Numbered from the stretch's first letter, positions 23,144-32,908 are shown. The stretch is 42,415 bases of DNA from Gemmatimonadota bacterium (GCA_016209885.1 JACQVF010000044.1:1-42415), one strand, 5' to 3'. Numbers and translations: made by a program. The notes: generated from the letters alone by a model not told the origin.

Positions 23144-25024
23144 CTAGCCTGCAGTCGCAAGCGCGGCGCGCCGCTTCGCGGCGCGCTTGCGTGCCTCTGC
23201 ACTCAGGATGGCCTTGCGCACCCGCACGGAGCGGGGCGTCACCTCGACGAGCTCGTCGTCGGCGATCCACTCGAGGGCTGCATCCAGGCTCAGGCGCAGG
23301 GGCGCCTTGAGCCCCGCCTCCACCTCCCGCGTGGATACACGGTAGTTCGTGAGGTGCTTCTTCTTCGCGGGATTGCAGGGCAGGTCATCGGGCCGGGAGT
23401 GCTCCCCGACGATCATCCCTGCGTAGACCCGCTCCATGGGCGAAAGGAAGAGCGTGCCTCGGCTCTGAAGGCCTTCCAGCGCATACGCCGTGATCTCTCC
23501 CGCCTCGGTGCTGATCATGGAGCCCCGGCTCCGCGTGGCGATGGGCCCGCGCCAGCTCCCGTAGCTGACGAAGCGAGAGGCCATGAGGCCAAGGCCCCGC
23601 GTGTCGGTCAGGAACTCCGTGCGGTAGCCGATGAGTCCGCGAGTCGGGATCTCGAACTCGAGGCGGGCAAACCCGCTGGCCGCGTTCCGCATGTCCTTGA
23701 GCTCGCCGCGCCGGCGCGCCAGCTTCTCGAAGACGATCCCGTGGTGCTCCTGCGGGAGCTCGACCACGAGCTGCTCGAGGGGCTCCAGGAGTGCGCCGTC
23801 GTCCCCCGTCACCGTGATCACCTCCGGCCGGGACACGCAGAACTCGATCCCCTCGCGGCGCATCTCCTCGATGAGCACGGCCAGGTGCAGCTCGCCCCGG
23901 CCCGAGACCTTCACGCCGTCAGGCCGCCCAACGTCCTCCATGCGCAGCGCCACGTTGAGCTTGAGCTCCCGCTCGAGCCGCGCCCTGAGCTGCCGCAGCG
24001 TGACCGCGTCGCCTTCCTCGCCCGCGAACGGTCCCGTGTTCACGAGGAAGTACATGGAGACCGTGGGCTCTTCAATCTCGAGGGGCGCGAGCGCGGGCGC
24101 CTCGAGCTCCACTGCCGAGATCGTGTCGCCGATGGTCACGTCTTCGAGTCCGGCCATCCACACGATGTCCCCGGCCGCAATCTCCTCCACAGCCGCCCGC
24201 TCGAGCCCGCGAGTGACCCACAAGTGCGCGGAGCGTCCGGGATGGGAGCCAACAACCTCCCAGCGGCTGCGATCCGGCCCGGTCCAGCGCGTCGTCGTGC
24301 GGACCACGGGCTCGCCGCAGCGGTGAACGCCTTCCAGCACGCGCCCGCAGCCGATGCGCCCCACATAGTCGCTCCACGCCAGCGTGCTCACCTGCATCCG
24401 GAACGGCGCGTCGAGCCGGACCCGTGGAGGCGGCACGTGCTCGATGATGGTCTCGAACAGCGGCGCCATCCCGGGCACGCCGTCGCGCTCCAGGTCCCGT
24501 ACAAACCATCCATGGAGCCCCGAGCCGTAGAGCACGGGAAAGTCCGCCTGCTCGTCGTCGGCCCCGAGCTCGACGAAGAGGTCGAACGTGCGGTGGAGGG
24601 CGTCTACCGGATCCGCGCTCTCTCGGTCCACCTTGTTGATGATGACGATGGGCCTGAGACCGCGGCGCAGCGCGCGCAGGAGAACATAGCGCGTCTGCGG
24701 CATGGGCCCTTCCGCCGCGTCCACAAGCAGCAGCACCGAGTCCACCATCCCGAGCACTCGCTCCACCTCGCCCGAGAAATCGGCGTGGCCCGGCGTGTCC
24801 ACGATGTTGATGCGGTAGCCGCCCCACTCCACCGCGCAATGCTTCGCGCGGATCGTGATCCCGCGCTCCCGCTCCAGGTCGTAGCTGTCCATGACCCGCT
24901 CTTCCACCCGGGCATTCTCGCGAAATACGTGGGCCGCGCGGAAAACCGCGTCGATCAGGGTTGTCTTCCCGTGATCGATGTGGGCAATGATGCCAATGTT
25001 GCGGATTCGGTCCGTCTGACTCAC
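23144..25024 (-). CDS. typA: Translational GTPase TypA/BipA
   Basis: A 626-residue ribosome-associated GTPase. The G domain shows AHIDHGKTT (residues 14-22), RGITIRAKH (switch I), DTPGHADF (76-83) and NKVD (130-133). EF-G-like domains II, III and V and the TypA-specific C-terminal domain follow (for example [66 protein letters not shown]). Length fits the family (about 600-620). The start is GTG 25024. TypA aids ribosome assembly and stress growth. The C-terminal tail is Lys/Arg/Ala-rich. A structured repeat occupies the space upstream of the start. Confidence 0.96.
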   Translation of the reverse strand: MSQTDRIRNIGIIAHIDHGKTTLIDAVFRAAHVFRENARVEERVMDSYDLERERGITIRAKHCAVEWGGYRINIVDTPGHADFSGEVERVLGMVDSVLLLVDAAEGPMPQTRYVLLRALRRGLRPIVIINKVDRESADPVDALHRTFDLFVELGADDEQADFPVLYGSGLHGWFVRDLERDGVPGMAPLFETIIEHVPPPRVRLDAPFRMQVSTLAWSDYVGRIGCGRVLEGVHRCGEPVVRTTTRWTGPDRSRWEVVGSHPGRSAHLWVTRGLERAAVEEIAAGDIVWMAGLEDVTIGDTISAVELEAPALAPLEIEEPTVSMYFLVNTGPFAGEEGDAVTLRQLRARLERELKLNVALRMEDVGRPDGVKVSGRGELHLAVLIEEMRREGIEFCVSRPEVITVTGDDGALLEPLEQLVVELPQEHHGIVFEKLARRRGELKDMRNAASGFARLEFEIPTRGLIGYRTEFLTDTRGLGLMASRFVSYGSWRGPIATRSRGSMISTEAGEITAYALEGLQSRGTLFLSPMERVYAGMIVGEHSRPDDLPCNPAKKKHLTNYRVSTREVEAGLKAPLRLSLDAALEWIADDELVEVTPRSVRVRKAILSAEARKRAAKRRAALATAG

Positions 25025-25241
25025 CAGCGCGCGAAAGTCCTCTGAGCGATGAGGCGATCAGCGATCGGTAACCGGCTACCAGTAACTCGTGATCCCTGAT
25101 AGACAATGCGGGCCGCCCGCCCCTTGCCCGATCCAGCTAGGCGGACAGGCCTGCCCGCGCCCCCAAACCGGCCGATGAAAGCTAACAGGAACCCGGCGGG
25201 ATTCCAGGTGTGACGCGACTCGGCGGGCCGGCGCCGGTTAC

Positions 25242-25445
25242 GGTTCGTCACGGAATAGCTGCGTCAACACCGAGGCCGAGCGAGGAGCCGCCAGGCAAGG
25301 CGCAACCCTGGGGTCCCCACGCAACGAACGTTGCGTGGGGTAGAGGCCGACGAAGACAACCTAGTGGAGCCGGTTGTCGAGGAGCCGCAACGAAGCCTGG
25401 CGGCTTCGCAGCCGGCGGAATGTAGCAGCTATTTCGTGGCGAACC
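25242..25445 (+). repeat. Structured palindromic repeat, copy B
   Basis: The left end GGTTCGTCACGGAATAGCTG (25242-25261) is matched inversely by the right end CAGCTATTTCGTGGCGAACC (25426-25445); the two differences are G-T wobbles. Inside lie CGCCAGGC and GCAACGAAGCCTGGCG as pairing partners. Two further perfect hairpins are CCCCACGCAACG-AA-CGTTGCGTGGGG (25316-25341) and GACAACC/GGTTGTC (25354-25377). The core ACACCGAG, CGCCAGGC, GCAACGAAGCCTGGCG and GGAATGT matches copy A. The element begins 1 bp after the cstA stop codon and fills part of the gap to typA, so it may serve as a transcript end structure. Confidence 0.72.
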
Positions 25446-25446
25446 C

Positions 25447-27540
25447 TTAGGCCGCGCCCGCATCTCCGGCCAAGGCGCTGACGACGAACGGCGCCTCGTG
25501 GACGACGGCCGGCTTCCGCTTCCCGAGGACCAGCATCCATTCCCGCACCGACGTCGCAATCACCACCACGACCACGGCCATGAAGACGACGGCCACCACG
25601 GCATCGAGCTGGTCGTTGAAGATGAGCCGTTGGGCCATCTCCGCGGAGCTGACGCCCGCTGGCAGGGCGCCGCGCTCCAGCGCCTCCCGCACGGTGCGCG
25701 CGTGGGATACGAAGCCGAGCCGCGGGTCGGCGGCGAAGACTTTCTGCCAGCCAGCGGTGAGCGTGACGGACGCGAGCCAGGCGAGCGGGACGATCGTGAC
25801 CCAGGCGTAGCGCGCCTTCCCCATCTTTATGATCACCGTGGTGCCGACGCACAGCGCCACGGCAGCGAGGAGCTGGTTGGAGATCCCGAAGAGCGGCCAG
25901 AGCGAGTTGATGCCGCCCAGTGGGTCCACCACACCCTGGTAGAGGAAGTAGCCCCAACCGGCCACGATGGCGCCGCTGGCGATCACGACGCTCGGATACC
26001 ACGACGTGCGTGCGAGCGGCTTCCAGACGTAGCCGGCCAGCTCCTGGAACATGAAGCGGCCGACGCGGGTCCCGGCGTCAATCGTCGTCAGGATGAACAG
26101 CGCCTCGAACATGATGGCGAAGTGGTACCACAGGGCGAGCAGCCTCGTCCCCCCGAAGACGCCGGAGAAGATCTGCGCCATCCCCACGGCTAGCGAGGGC
26201 GCGCCGCCGGTCCGCGCCAGGAGCGTCTGCTCGCCGATCTGCTGGGCCAGCGTTTGCATCTGCTCGGGCGTGACGACGAAGCCCCAGCCGGCGATGGTCC
26301 GCGTCGCCGCCTCGAGCGTCGAGCCCGCCACGCCCGCCGGCGCGTTGATGGCGAAGTAGATGCCCGGGTCCAGGATCGACGCGGCGATCATGGACATGAT
26401 GCCGACGAACGACTCCATGAGCATGCCGCCGTAGCCGATGATGCGCGCGTCCGACTCCCGCGAGACCATCTTGGGCGTCGTGCCGGAGGAAACCAGGGAG
26501 TGGAAGCCGCTGATGGCGCCGCACGCGATGGTGATGAAGGCGAAGGGGAACAGCTTCCCGGCGAAGATCGGGCCCGTGCCATCGATGAACGGGGTGAGCG
26601 CCGGCATCTTGAGGGGCGGCATCACGAACAGGATGCCCACCGCCAGCACCAGCACCGTGCCGATCTTGAGGAACGCCGAGAGGTAGTCGCGCGGCAGCAG
26701 CAGCACCCAGACGGGCAGCGTCGAGGCGGCAAACCCGTACGCGATCATGAGCCAGGTGAGCATGGTTCCCGACGCGGTGAACCACCGGGACCACGTGGGC
26801 GACTCGGCCACCCAGCCGCCGGCCACCACCGCGAACAGCACGAGCACGACGCCGATGAGCGAGGCCTCCCCCACCTTGCCCGGCCGGAACCTGTGCATCC
26901 ACCACCCCATGAGGACCGCGATGGGCATGGTGCAGGCGATGGTGAAGAGGCCCCACGGGCTCGCCTTGAGCGCGTTCACCACGACAAGCGCCAGCACGGC
27001 AATGAGGATCACCATGATGAAGAGGATGGCGAGCATCGCCGTGAAGCCGGCCACCGTGTTGATCTCTTCCCGCGCCATCTGGCCCAGCGACCGGCCATCC
27101 CGCCGGATCGAGGCAAACAGGATGATGAAATCCTGGACTGCGCCCGCCATCACCACGCCGATGACGAGCCAGAGCGTGCCGGGCAGGTACCCGAACTGCG
27201 CCGCCAGCACGGGCCCGACCAGGGGGCCCGCGCCGGCGATCGCCGCGAAATGGTGGCCGTAGAGCACCCACCGGTTGGTGGGCACGAAGTCGCGGCCGTT
27301 GTTCAGCCGCTCCGCCGGCGTCGCCCGCCGGTCGTCCAGCGCGAAGACGCGGGTTGCCAGGAACTTGGAGTAGAAGCGGTAGGCGACGATGTACGTGCAG
27401 ACCGCCGCGGTGAGCAGCCACGCCGCGTTCACCGTTTCGCCGCGACGCAGCGCGAGCACAGCGAACGCAGCCGCGCCCGCAGCCGCCATGGCACCCCACA
27501 GCACGATGGACCCGATCCGTCGCACGATCATGGGCGTCAT
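25447..27540 (-). CDS. cstA: Carbon starvation protein CstA (peptide/pyruvate transporter)
   Basis: A 697-residue polytopic membrane protein with the CstA signature ERLNNGRDFVPTNRWVLYGH, HFAAIAGAGPLVGPVLAAQF and GYLPGTLWLVIGVVMAGAVQ. Later come the second domain KMVSRESDARIIGYGGMLME and FEALFILTTIDAGTRVGRFM, with about 16 hydrophobic segments. CstA-family proteins take up peptides or pyruvate during carbon limitation. The start ATG 27540 has GAGGACA upstream. The structured repeat begins 1 bp after its stop. It is followed upstream by an amino-acid permease gene on the same strand (78-bp gap), suggesting a shared nitrogen/carbon scavenging role. Confidence 0.93.
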   Translation of the reverse strand: MTPMIVRRIGSIVLWGAMAAAGAAAFAVLALRRGETVNAAWLLTAAVCTYIVAYRFYSKFLATRVFALDDRRATPAERLNNGRDFVPTNRWVLYGHHFAAIAGAGPLVGPVLAAQFGYLPGTLWLVIGVVMAGAVQDFIILFASIRRDGRSLGQMAREEINTVAGFTAMLAILFIMVILIAVLALVVVNALKASPWGLFTIACTMPIAVLMGWWMHRFRPGKVGEASLIGVVLVLFAVVAGGWVAESPTWSRWFTASGTMLTWLMIAYGFAASTLPVWVLLLPRDYLSAFLKIGTVLVLAVGILFVMPPLKMPALTPFIDGTGPIFAGKLFPFAFITIACGAISGFHSLVSSGTTPKMVSRESDARIIGYGGMLMESFVGIMSMIAASILDPGIYFAINAPAGVAGSTLEAATRTIAGWGFVVTPEQMQTLAQQIGEQTLLARTGGAPSLAVGMAQIFSGVFGGTRLLALWYHFAIMFEALFILTTIDAGTRVGRFMFQELAGYVWKPLARTSWYPSVVIASGAIVAGWGYFLYQGVVDPLGGINSLWPLFGISNQLLAAVALCVGTTVIIKMGKARYAWVTIVPLAWLASVTLTAGWQKVFAADPRLGFVSHARTVREALERGALPAGVSSAEMAQRLIFNDQLDAVVAVVFMAVVVVVIATSVREWMLVLGKRKPAVVHEAPFVVSALAGDAGAA

Positions 27541-27618
27541 AGTTATGTCCTCGAGGTTCCCGCGTCCAGCCGTTCCGTCGACTGGCCGGCCTATAACCCC
27601 CGGCGGCCCGTCAGCCTA

Positions 27619-29163
27619 CTAACCCGCGAGCTCGCTCACCCGCTTCCGCAGCCGGCTCCTCCGGTACCCGTAGCTGAAATAGAGGACGGCGCCGAGGGCG
27701 AGCCAGACGCCGAAGCGCACCCAGGTGACGGCCGGCAACTGGAACATGAGGAACCCACAGGCCACGATGGAGATGAGCGGCGTGAGCGGCGCGCCGGGCA
27801 CGCGGAACGGCCGCGCCCGCTCCGGCTCCCTCGCCCGCAGGATGACCACGCCGGCAGAAACCAGAATGAAGGCAAACAGCGTGCCGATGTTCGTGAGCTC
27901 CACCACCTCGTTGATGTTCGCGAACGCGGCAAACACCGCCACGAAGATGCCGGTCAGGATCGTGGTGACGTGGGGCGTGTGGAACCTGGGGTGAACGCGG
28001 GCCGCCCACGAGGGCAGGAGCCCGTCGCGCGCCATGGAGAAGAAGATGCGTGGCTGGCCGAGCTGGAAGACGAGGAGCACCGTGGTCATGGCGACCACGG
28101 CGCCGAAGGCGATGATGAACCGCGCGGCGGAGAGTAGCCGGGGGTTGCCGCTCGCGAGCTGCAGCGCAGTGATCATGGGCTCCGGCGTGCCGAGCTGAGT
28201 CCACGGCGCCATCCCGGTCATCACCACGGCCACGAGGACATAGAGGATGGTACAGATGATCAGGCTCATGATGATCCCGAACGGCATGTCGCGTTCCGCA
28301 TCCTTCGCTTCTTCCGCCGCAGTGGACACGGCATCGAAGCCGATATAGGCGAAGAAGATGATGGCGGCCGCGGCGCTGATTCCCCCGAAGCCGTTCGGCG
28401 CGAACCCGCCGTGGACTCTGAAGTTGCCCGGCTCGATGAGGGTGGCGCCGACGGCGATGAAGAACAGGACGATCCCCACCTTCAGCACCACCATGGCCGT
28501 ATTCGACGCGGCGGACTCGCGGATGCCATAGACCAGCAGCCCGGTGAGCGCCGCCACGATGGCGACGGCCGGAAGGTTCAGGATGATGGGCGCACCGAGC
28601 ACGCGCGGCGCGGTCGCCACCGCCGTGGCCAGGTAGGCGGCCACCGGGTCCGCCGCACCCCCGGCCAGCGCACCGGCCGCCTGGAGCGCCGTGCGATAGT
28701 CGGTGACGGCCCACGCAGGAAGCTGTATGCCGAAGTGCCTGAGCAACTCCAGGAAGTGCCCGGACCACGAGATCGCCACAGCCACATTTCCGACGGCGTA
28801 CTCGATGATGAGGTCCCACCCGATGATCCACGCCACCAGCTCACCCAGCGACGCGTACGCATAGGTGTACGCCGAACCGGAGATCGGGACCATGGCCGCA
28901 AACTCCGCGTAGCAGAGCGCCGCGAAGCCGCACGCCACGGCAGTGAGCACGAACGAGAGGACGATGGCCGGCCCCGCACCCACGTGGGTCGAGCCACCGG
29001 CGATGGCGGAGCCCGTCGTCGCGAAGATCCCGGCGCCCACGATGGCGCCGACGCCCAGGGCCGTGAGCTGCCACTTGCCAAGTGCGCGCCTCAGGCCTCC
29101 TTCCGGAGCTTCCGCCTCCGCCAGGACCAGGTCGACCGGCTTGCGCGCGAACAGTCGGCTCAC
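27619..29163 (-). CDS. APC-family amino-acid permease
   Basis: A 514-residue membrane protein with twelve or more hydrophobic segments and the APC start LGKWQLTALGVGAIVGAGIF, which contains the unwound helix 1 GAGIF motif. Later segments (SAYTYAYASLGELVAWIIGW, IFFAYIGFDAVSTAAEEAKD) match the cationic amino-acid transporter-like branch. It imports amino acids with protons or by exchange; specificity cannot be read from sequence alone. The GTG start 29163 has GGAGA 5 nt upstream. It stands upstream of cstA on the same strand. Confidence 0.9.
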   Translation of the reverse strand: MSRLFARKPVDLVLAEAEAPEGGLRRALGKWQLTALGVGAIVGAGIFATTGSAIAGGSTHVGAGPAIVLSFVLTAVACGFAALCYAEFAAMVPISGSAYTYAYASLGELVAWIIGWDLIIEYAVGNVAVAISWSGHFLELLRHFGIQLPAWAVTDYRTALQAAGALAGGAADPVAAYLATAVATAPRVLGAPIILNLPAVAIVAALTGLLVYGIRESAASNTAMVVLKVGIVLFFIAVGATLIEPGNFRVHGGFAPNGFGGISAAAAIIFFAYIGFDAVSTAAEEAKDAERDMPFGIIMSLIICTILYVLVAVVMTGMAPWTQLGTPEPMITALQLASGNPRLLSAARFIIAFGAVVAMTTVLLVFQLGQPRIFFSMARDGLLPSWAARVHPRFHTPHVTTILTGIFVAVFAAFANINEVVELTNIGTLFAFILVSAGVVILRAREPERARPFRVPGAPLTPLISIVACGFLMFQLPAVTWVRFGVWLALGAVLYFSYGYRRSRLRKRVSELAG

Positions 29164-29445
29164 GGCGTCTCCGAGCTCAGGACCATAACGGCTCCAAGGC
29201 TAAACCGCAGGCGGCGAACGCACCAGGGCATCTGTCTTAACCCCGGTCAAGCGGAGAACCAAGGGCCGCGCTTGCCCACGAGAGCAGCCGCTCCTATCTG
29301 TGTAGCTATTCTCCAACGTCGCTTACTATAAATCGCCCATCCGCCGGAGGAGATCGTGGAGCTCGCGAAGGTCGTGGTCGAGTCATCCACGGCGGGGCGG
29401 ATCGTGTCATCATCGCGGACCACCCGCACCTGTCGCTGATGATCT
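29164..29445. other. Spacer between permease and amidohydrolase relic
   Basis: The right half has protein-like stretches on the plus strand (PEEIVELAKVVVESST at about 29345-29395, then in another frame GADRVIIADHPHLSLMIFEL to 29465) that look like decayed coding sequence of unknown family. No RNA gene or repeat is seen. Confidence 0.3.
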
Positions 29446-29640
29446 TTGAGCTGCGAGCGGCTCCGTGATCATGCGGCGTGCAACGACCCTGAGGGCTACA
29501 ACGCGGGGATCGAGTCCATGTTGGTGAACGGCCACTTCACCATCGACGCCGGCCGCCCTGCCGGCGCGCTGCCGGGAACCGGAATCCTGCGCCACCAGGG
29601 GCAGCGCCCCGCCCCTGCGGTCGCGGCCGAAAACGGCGCG
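29446..29640 (+). pseudogene. Amidohydrolase (D-aminoacylase-like) C-terminal remnant
   Basis: The frame reads NDPEGYNAGIESMLVNGHFT and IDAGRPAGALPGTGILRHQG, closely resembling the last 35-40 residues of metal-dependent amidohydrolases, where a VNGxFxxDxGxxTGALPGRxL motif ends the beta-sandwich. No catalytic barrel precedes it. The frame continues without stop into the signal peptide of the downstream barrel protein, so translation could produce a fused N-terminus, though a better start lies at 29683. Confidence 0.6.
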
Positions 29641-29682
29641 AGCGACCGCCAGCCGGTCGCGAACGACTGGAAAGCAACGCCC

Positions 29683-31962
29683 GTGGTCCCGCATACTCGC
29701 GCGGGACGGCCGTCCCGCCGCCGGCCCGCGCCTCGCCTCCCGCGCCTGGCCTTCATGGCTCTCATGGCTCTCGTCCCGCTGCTCGTGGCCGCGGCGGCGC
29801 GCCCGGCCGCGACCCAGCGAGCCAATCACGGCGACTGGCCGATCGACCTCGCCACCGCGCCGCGGCCGGCGTTCTCCGCCACACCCGCGGCCGGGCCCAT
29901 CCGGATCGACGGGCGACTCGACGAACCAGGGTGGCAGGGTGTGTCCGTGATCTCCAGCTTCGTGCAGGTCAAGCCGCGGGCCGGTTTCCCGGCCACGGAG
30001 CGCACCGAAGTGCGCATCACCTACGACGACCGGTCCCTCTACATCTCGGCGGTCTGCTACGACTCGGATCCTCACGGCATCGTCGTGAACACGCTCGAGC
30101 GCGACTCGAACACGCTCGACACGGACGCGTTCGGCGTCGCCCTCGACACGTTCCTCGACCGGCAGAACGCGTTCGCATTCTTCGTGAACCCGCAGGGCGC
30201 GATCCGCGACGGCCAGACGTTCAACGACTCGCGCAACGTGAACTTCCAGTGGGACGGCGTCTTCGAGTCGGCCACCGAGGTTCACGACTCGGGGTGGACC
30301 GCGGAGATGGCGATCCCGTGGCGCACGCTCCGCTTCGAGCCGACGGGCGAGGAGCGGGTCTGGGGGATCAACCTCCTCCGCCGCATTCGCCGGAAGAACG
30401 AGGACGCGTACTGGGCACCCCTCGAGCGCCACGAGGTGCTCTACACCATGTCGCGCGCCGGCACAATCCACGGGCTGCGCCCCTCACGGCCGGGTCACAA
30501 CCTTTACGTGAAGCCGTACGGACTCACGTCGCGGGCCGCCGGTACGCTGCTCGACGCCGACCAGAGCGGCGGTCACTACGACGCCGGTGTCGATCTGAAG
30601 TACGTGCTCACGCCCGGGCTCGCCCTGGACCTCACCTATCGCACCGACTTCTCGCAGGTCGAGGTGGACCAGGAGCAGGTGAACCTCACGCGGTTCTCGC
30701 TCTTCTTCCCCGAGAAGCGCGACTTCTTCCTGGAAAACTCGGGCACGTTTGCCTTCGGCGACATGGCGGAGCGCAACCAGAGGAGCGGTGCGTCGCTTCG
30801 CGATCTCACGCTCTTCCACTCCCGGCGCATCGGCCTCACACCCGAGGGCGAGCCGCTCCCGATCCACGGTGGGGGACGGCTCACCGGCAGCGCGGGCGCC
30901 TACGAGCTCGGCCTGCTCAATATGCAGACGGCCTCCACTCCCGGCACACCGGCCGAGAACATCACCGTCACGCGGATCCGGCGGAAGACGTTCGGCACCT
31001 CGGACATCGGCGTCATCTTCGTCAACCGCCAGGCCACCGGTTCGGCGTCGAACTACAACCGCAGCTACGGCGCGGACGCGAACCTGCGGTTCCTCGGCAG
31101 CCTCGTCATCCATTCGTACGTGGCCGCCACCAGCTCGCCCGACGCGAGCGGTGACAACCGCGCCGCCCGCCTCTCCGTGGGCTGGCGCGACCGGCTGTGG
31201 GATGCGTCCGCGTTCGTGAGGCACGTGGGTGATGCGTTCGACCCCGGCGTCGGCTTTGTGCGGCGCAGCGCCGTGCGGCACGGGTACGCCACCCTCGGCG
31301 TGCACCCCCGCGTCCCGTTCCCGCACGTCCAGGAGGTGAACCCGTACGTCGAGCTCCACTACATCACGGACCTCGCGTCGGTGCTCGAGACGCGGAGGCG
31401 CAGCGCGGGCTTCGCCGTCGAGATGCTCGACGGCGGGGCCATCGACCTGCAGCACAACGAACAGTTCGAGCGGCTCGTGGAGCCGTTCCGCGTGCGCAGC
31501 GGCTCCGTCGTCGCGCCGGGCGATTACACTTTCCGCGAGACGAGCGTGTCGTACACCTCCAGCCGTGCGCGCTCGTTCTCCGCCAACACGCGCCTTCAGC
31601 TCGGCGGCTTCTACGACGGCGAGCGCACCGCGCTCGAGCTTGGCGCGATCTGGCGGCCTACGTACCGTTGGTCCATCAGCGTCTCCGCCGACCACAACGC
31701 CGTGCGGCTGCCCGACAGCCGGTTCACCGCGGACGTCTACTCGACGCGCGTGAAATACTCACACACGACCCACTTCCACACGAGCGCATATGTACAGTAC
31801 AACAAAGCGACCGAGCAACTCGTCACGAATCTGCGGCTCAACTTTATCCATGCGCCGCTCTCCGACTTCTTCGTCGTGTACACAGAGCGACGCGACTGGC
31901 GCGAGCAGGTCGTGCTCGAGCGCGGGGTCACCTTGAAGTTCACGCGCATGCTGGCGTTCTGA
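29683..31962 (+). CDS. DUF5916 protein: CBM9-like domain plus outer-membrane barrel
   Basis: A secreted protein of about 759 residues. A signal peptide (LAFMALMALVPLLVAAAARP) precedes a carbohydrate-binding-family-9-like domain (IRIDGRLDEPGWQGVSVISS, ATERTEVRITYDDRSLYISA, WTAEMAIPWRTLRFEPTGEE). The rest is a DUF5916 region built of barrel strands (YRTDFSQVEVDQEQVNLTRF, FFPEKRDFFLENSGTFAFGD) ending in GVTLKFTRMLAF with a terminal Phe. The family is abundant in Bacteroidota and Gemmatimonadota and has no firm role; uptake or surface binding of polymers is a common guess. The GTG start 29683 is uncertain: the open frame begins earlier, at 29446, in an amidohydrolase relic. Confidence 0.85.
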   Translation: MVPHTRAGRPSRRRPAPRLPRLAFMALMALVPLLVAAAARPAATQRANHGDWPIDLATAPRPAFSATPAAGPIRIDGRLDEPGWQGVSVISSFVQVKPRAGFPATERTEVRITYDDRSLYISAVCYDSDPHGIVVNTLERDSNTLDTDAFGVALDTFLDRQNAFAFFVNPQGAIRDGQTFNDSRNVNFQWDGVFESATEVHDSGWTAEMAIPWRTLRFEPTGEERVWGINLLRRIRRKNEDAYWAPLERHEVLYTMSRAGTIHGLRPSRPGHNLYVKPYGLTSRAAGTLLDADQSGGHYDAGVDLKYVLTPGLALDLTYRTDFSQVEVDQEQVNLTRFSLFFPEKRDFFLENSGTFAFGDMAERNQRSGASLRDLTLFHSRRIGLTPEGEPLPIHGGGRLTGSAGAYELGLLNMQTASTPGTPAENITVTRIRRKTFGTSDIGVIFVNRQATGSASNYNRSYGADANLRFLGSLVIHSYVAATSSPDASGDNRAARLSVGWRDRLWDASAFVRHVGDAFDPGVGFVRRSAVRHGYATLGVHPRVPFPHVQEVNPYVELHYITDLASVLETRRRSAGFAVEMLDGGAIDLQHNEQFERLVEPFRVRSGSVVAPGDYTFRETSVSYTSSRARSFSANTRLQLGGFYDGERTALELGAIWRPTYRWSISVSADHNAVRLPDSRFTADVYSTRVKYSHTTHFHTSAYVQYNKATEQLVTNLRLNFIHAPLSDFFVVYTERRDWREQVVLERGVTLKFTRMLAF

Positions 31963-31991
31963 GACGACACGAGGAGTTGCGGGGTGGAGGA

Positions 31992-32015
31992 GTGAACGGG
32001 TGCCACCCGCTTCAC
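31992..32015. terminator. Hairpin between convergent genes
   Basis: GTGAA-C-GGGT-GCC-ACCC-GC-TTCAC folds into two stacked stems (5 and 4 bp) in the 57-bp gap between the convergent DUF5916 and esterase genes. It could end transcription from both sides; there is no clear T-run. Confidence 0.35.
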
Positions 32016-32019
32016 GCGG

Positions 32020-32682
32020 TCAGACTCCGGCCTCCCCGCAGCGCATGATCCCCTGCTCGAGCCAGGTCACGGCGTCGCGCAGCTCCTCGGGGTCGATCCC
32101 GTGCCCGATCGGGTACTCCCGTGCCAGTAGCGCCGCCCCGGCTTCCAGCAGTCGTCGCCGCCCCTCGAGGGCCAGCTCGAACGGGATCAGGGGATCCTGC
32201 ATGCCGTGCCCCCAGAAGAAGGCGCTTCCCGCCACGGATTCCGGTGTCACCCGCGTGCTGGCCGTGTCCGGTAGAAACCCGCTGAAGTTCAGCACGAACT
32301 GGACGGTGCCGGGGTTACGCAGCGCGTGCACGAGGCTCATGGTCCCGCCCTGGGAGAAGCCGCCCAGCACGAGCGGCCCGGGCTGCACAGGGAGCCGACG
32401 TGGTAGCTCCAAGAGAAACGCTTCCAGCTCCCGCTGGCCCGCCTCGAAGCTCTCTGGCTCCGGCCGCAGCGGCGCCGCCAATCGGTACCACGCCCACCCG
32501 GGTCCGTAGCCCCACGGCGCCGCCGGAAACGGTGCCTGAGGCGTTACCAGGATCGCTTCCGGCGGGAAGTGCCCTTTCACACCTGCGAGATCGCGCCGGT
32601 CCGCGCCACGGCCGTGGAGAAGGACGATCACCGGCGCGCCGTCCGCGGGCACCTCCGGTGAGTACAGGTCGAATTCGAGCAT
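32020..32682 (-). CDS. Phospholipase/carboxylesterase-family alpha/beta hydrolase
   Basis: A 220-residue cytosolic alpha/beta hydrolase. VIVLLHGRGADRRDLAGV gives the oxyanion region; VLGGFSQGGTMSLVHAL holds the nucleophile elbow GFSQGG (Ser110). FFWGHGMQDPLIPFELA supplies the acid and EYPIGHGIDPEELRDAVTWL the catalytic His. This is the typical carboxylesterase-2/thioesterase (YpfH-like) set. It would cleave short acyl esters. ATG 32682 is preceded by GGGAGG; an upstream start adds 17 unstructured residues. It converges on the DUF5916 gene and has no operon partner. Confidence 0.88.
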   Translation of the reverse strand: MLEFDLYSPEVPADGAPVIVLLHGRGADRRDLAGVKGHFPPEAILVTPQAPFPAAPWGYGPGWAWYRLAAPLRPEPESFEAGQRELEAFLLELPRRLPVQPGPLVLGGFSQGGTMSLVHALRNPGTVQFVLNFSGFLPDTASTRVTPESVAGSAFFWGHGMQDPLIPFELALEGRRRLLEAGAALLAREYPIGHGIDPEELRDAVTWLEQGIMRCGEAGV

Positions 32683-32834
32683 CGAACCTCCCTTGGGCCC
32701 TCGGGCGCGAACAGTAGTCCCATGGGACCGCAACGGAAAGTCCGAACCACATCAGCGGCCGCGTGAGCCATTCAAGTGCACCCAAAGAGCGAGCCCCGCG
32801 ACCTGAATCGGTTGCAGGGCTTCGCGTAGCCGAG

Positions 32835-32908
32835 TGGGCCCACCAGGACTCGAACCTGGGACCGGCCGATTATGAGTCGGCTGCTCTGACCACCTGAGCT
32901 ATGGGCCC
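32835..32908 (-). tRNA. tRNA with CAU anticodon (Ile2 with lysidine, or elongator Met)
   Basis: A 74-nt cloverleaf: acceptor GGGCCCA/TGGGCCC, D arm TAGCTCAGGTGGTCAGAGC, anticodon stem GCCGA/TCGGC around loop CTCATAA with anticodon CAT, variable CGGTC, and T arm CCAGG-TTCGAGT-CCTGG. The discriminator base is A and no CCA is encoded. The CTCATAA loop with discriminator A fits tRNA-Ile2 best, but elongator Met cannot be excluded by eye. It is not an initiator, since the anticodon stem lacks the three G-C pairs. Confidence 0.9.

Noticed and set aside
22961..25045. Long open plus-strand frame of about 690 codons opposite typA
   Set aside because: It is fully antisense to an unmistakable TypA gene, its protein is Arg/Ala/His-rich low-complexity with no motif, and such frames are common in high-GC DNA.
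25316..25341. The 12-bp perfect hairpin alone as a simple terminator
   Set aside because: It lies inside a larger self-complementary element shared with copy A and has no T-run.
26254..28137. Long plus-strand frame opposite cstA and the permease gene
   Set aside because: Antisense to two clear membrane-protein genes; composition is highly charged and repetitive, typical of a mirror frame.
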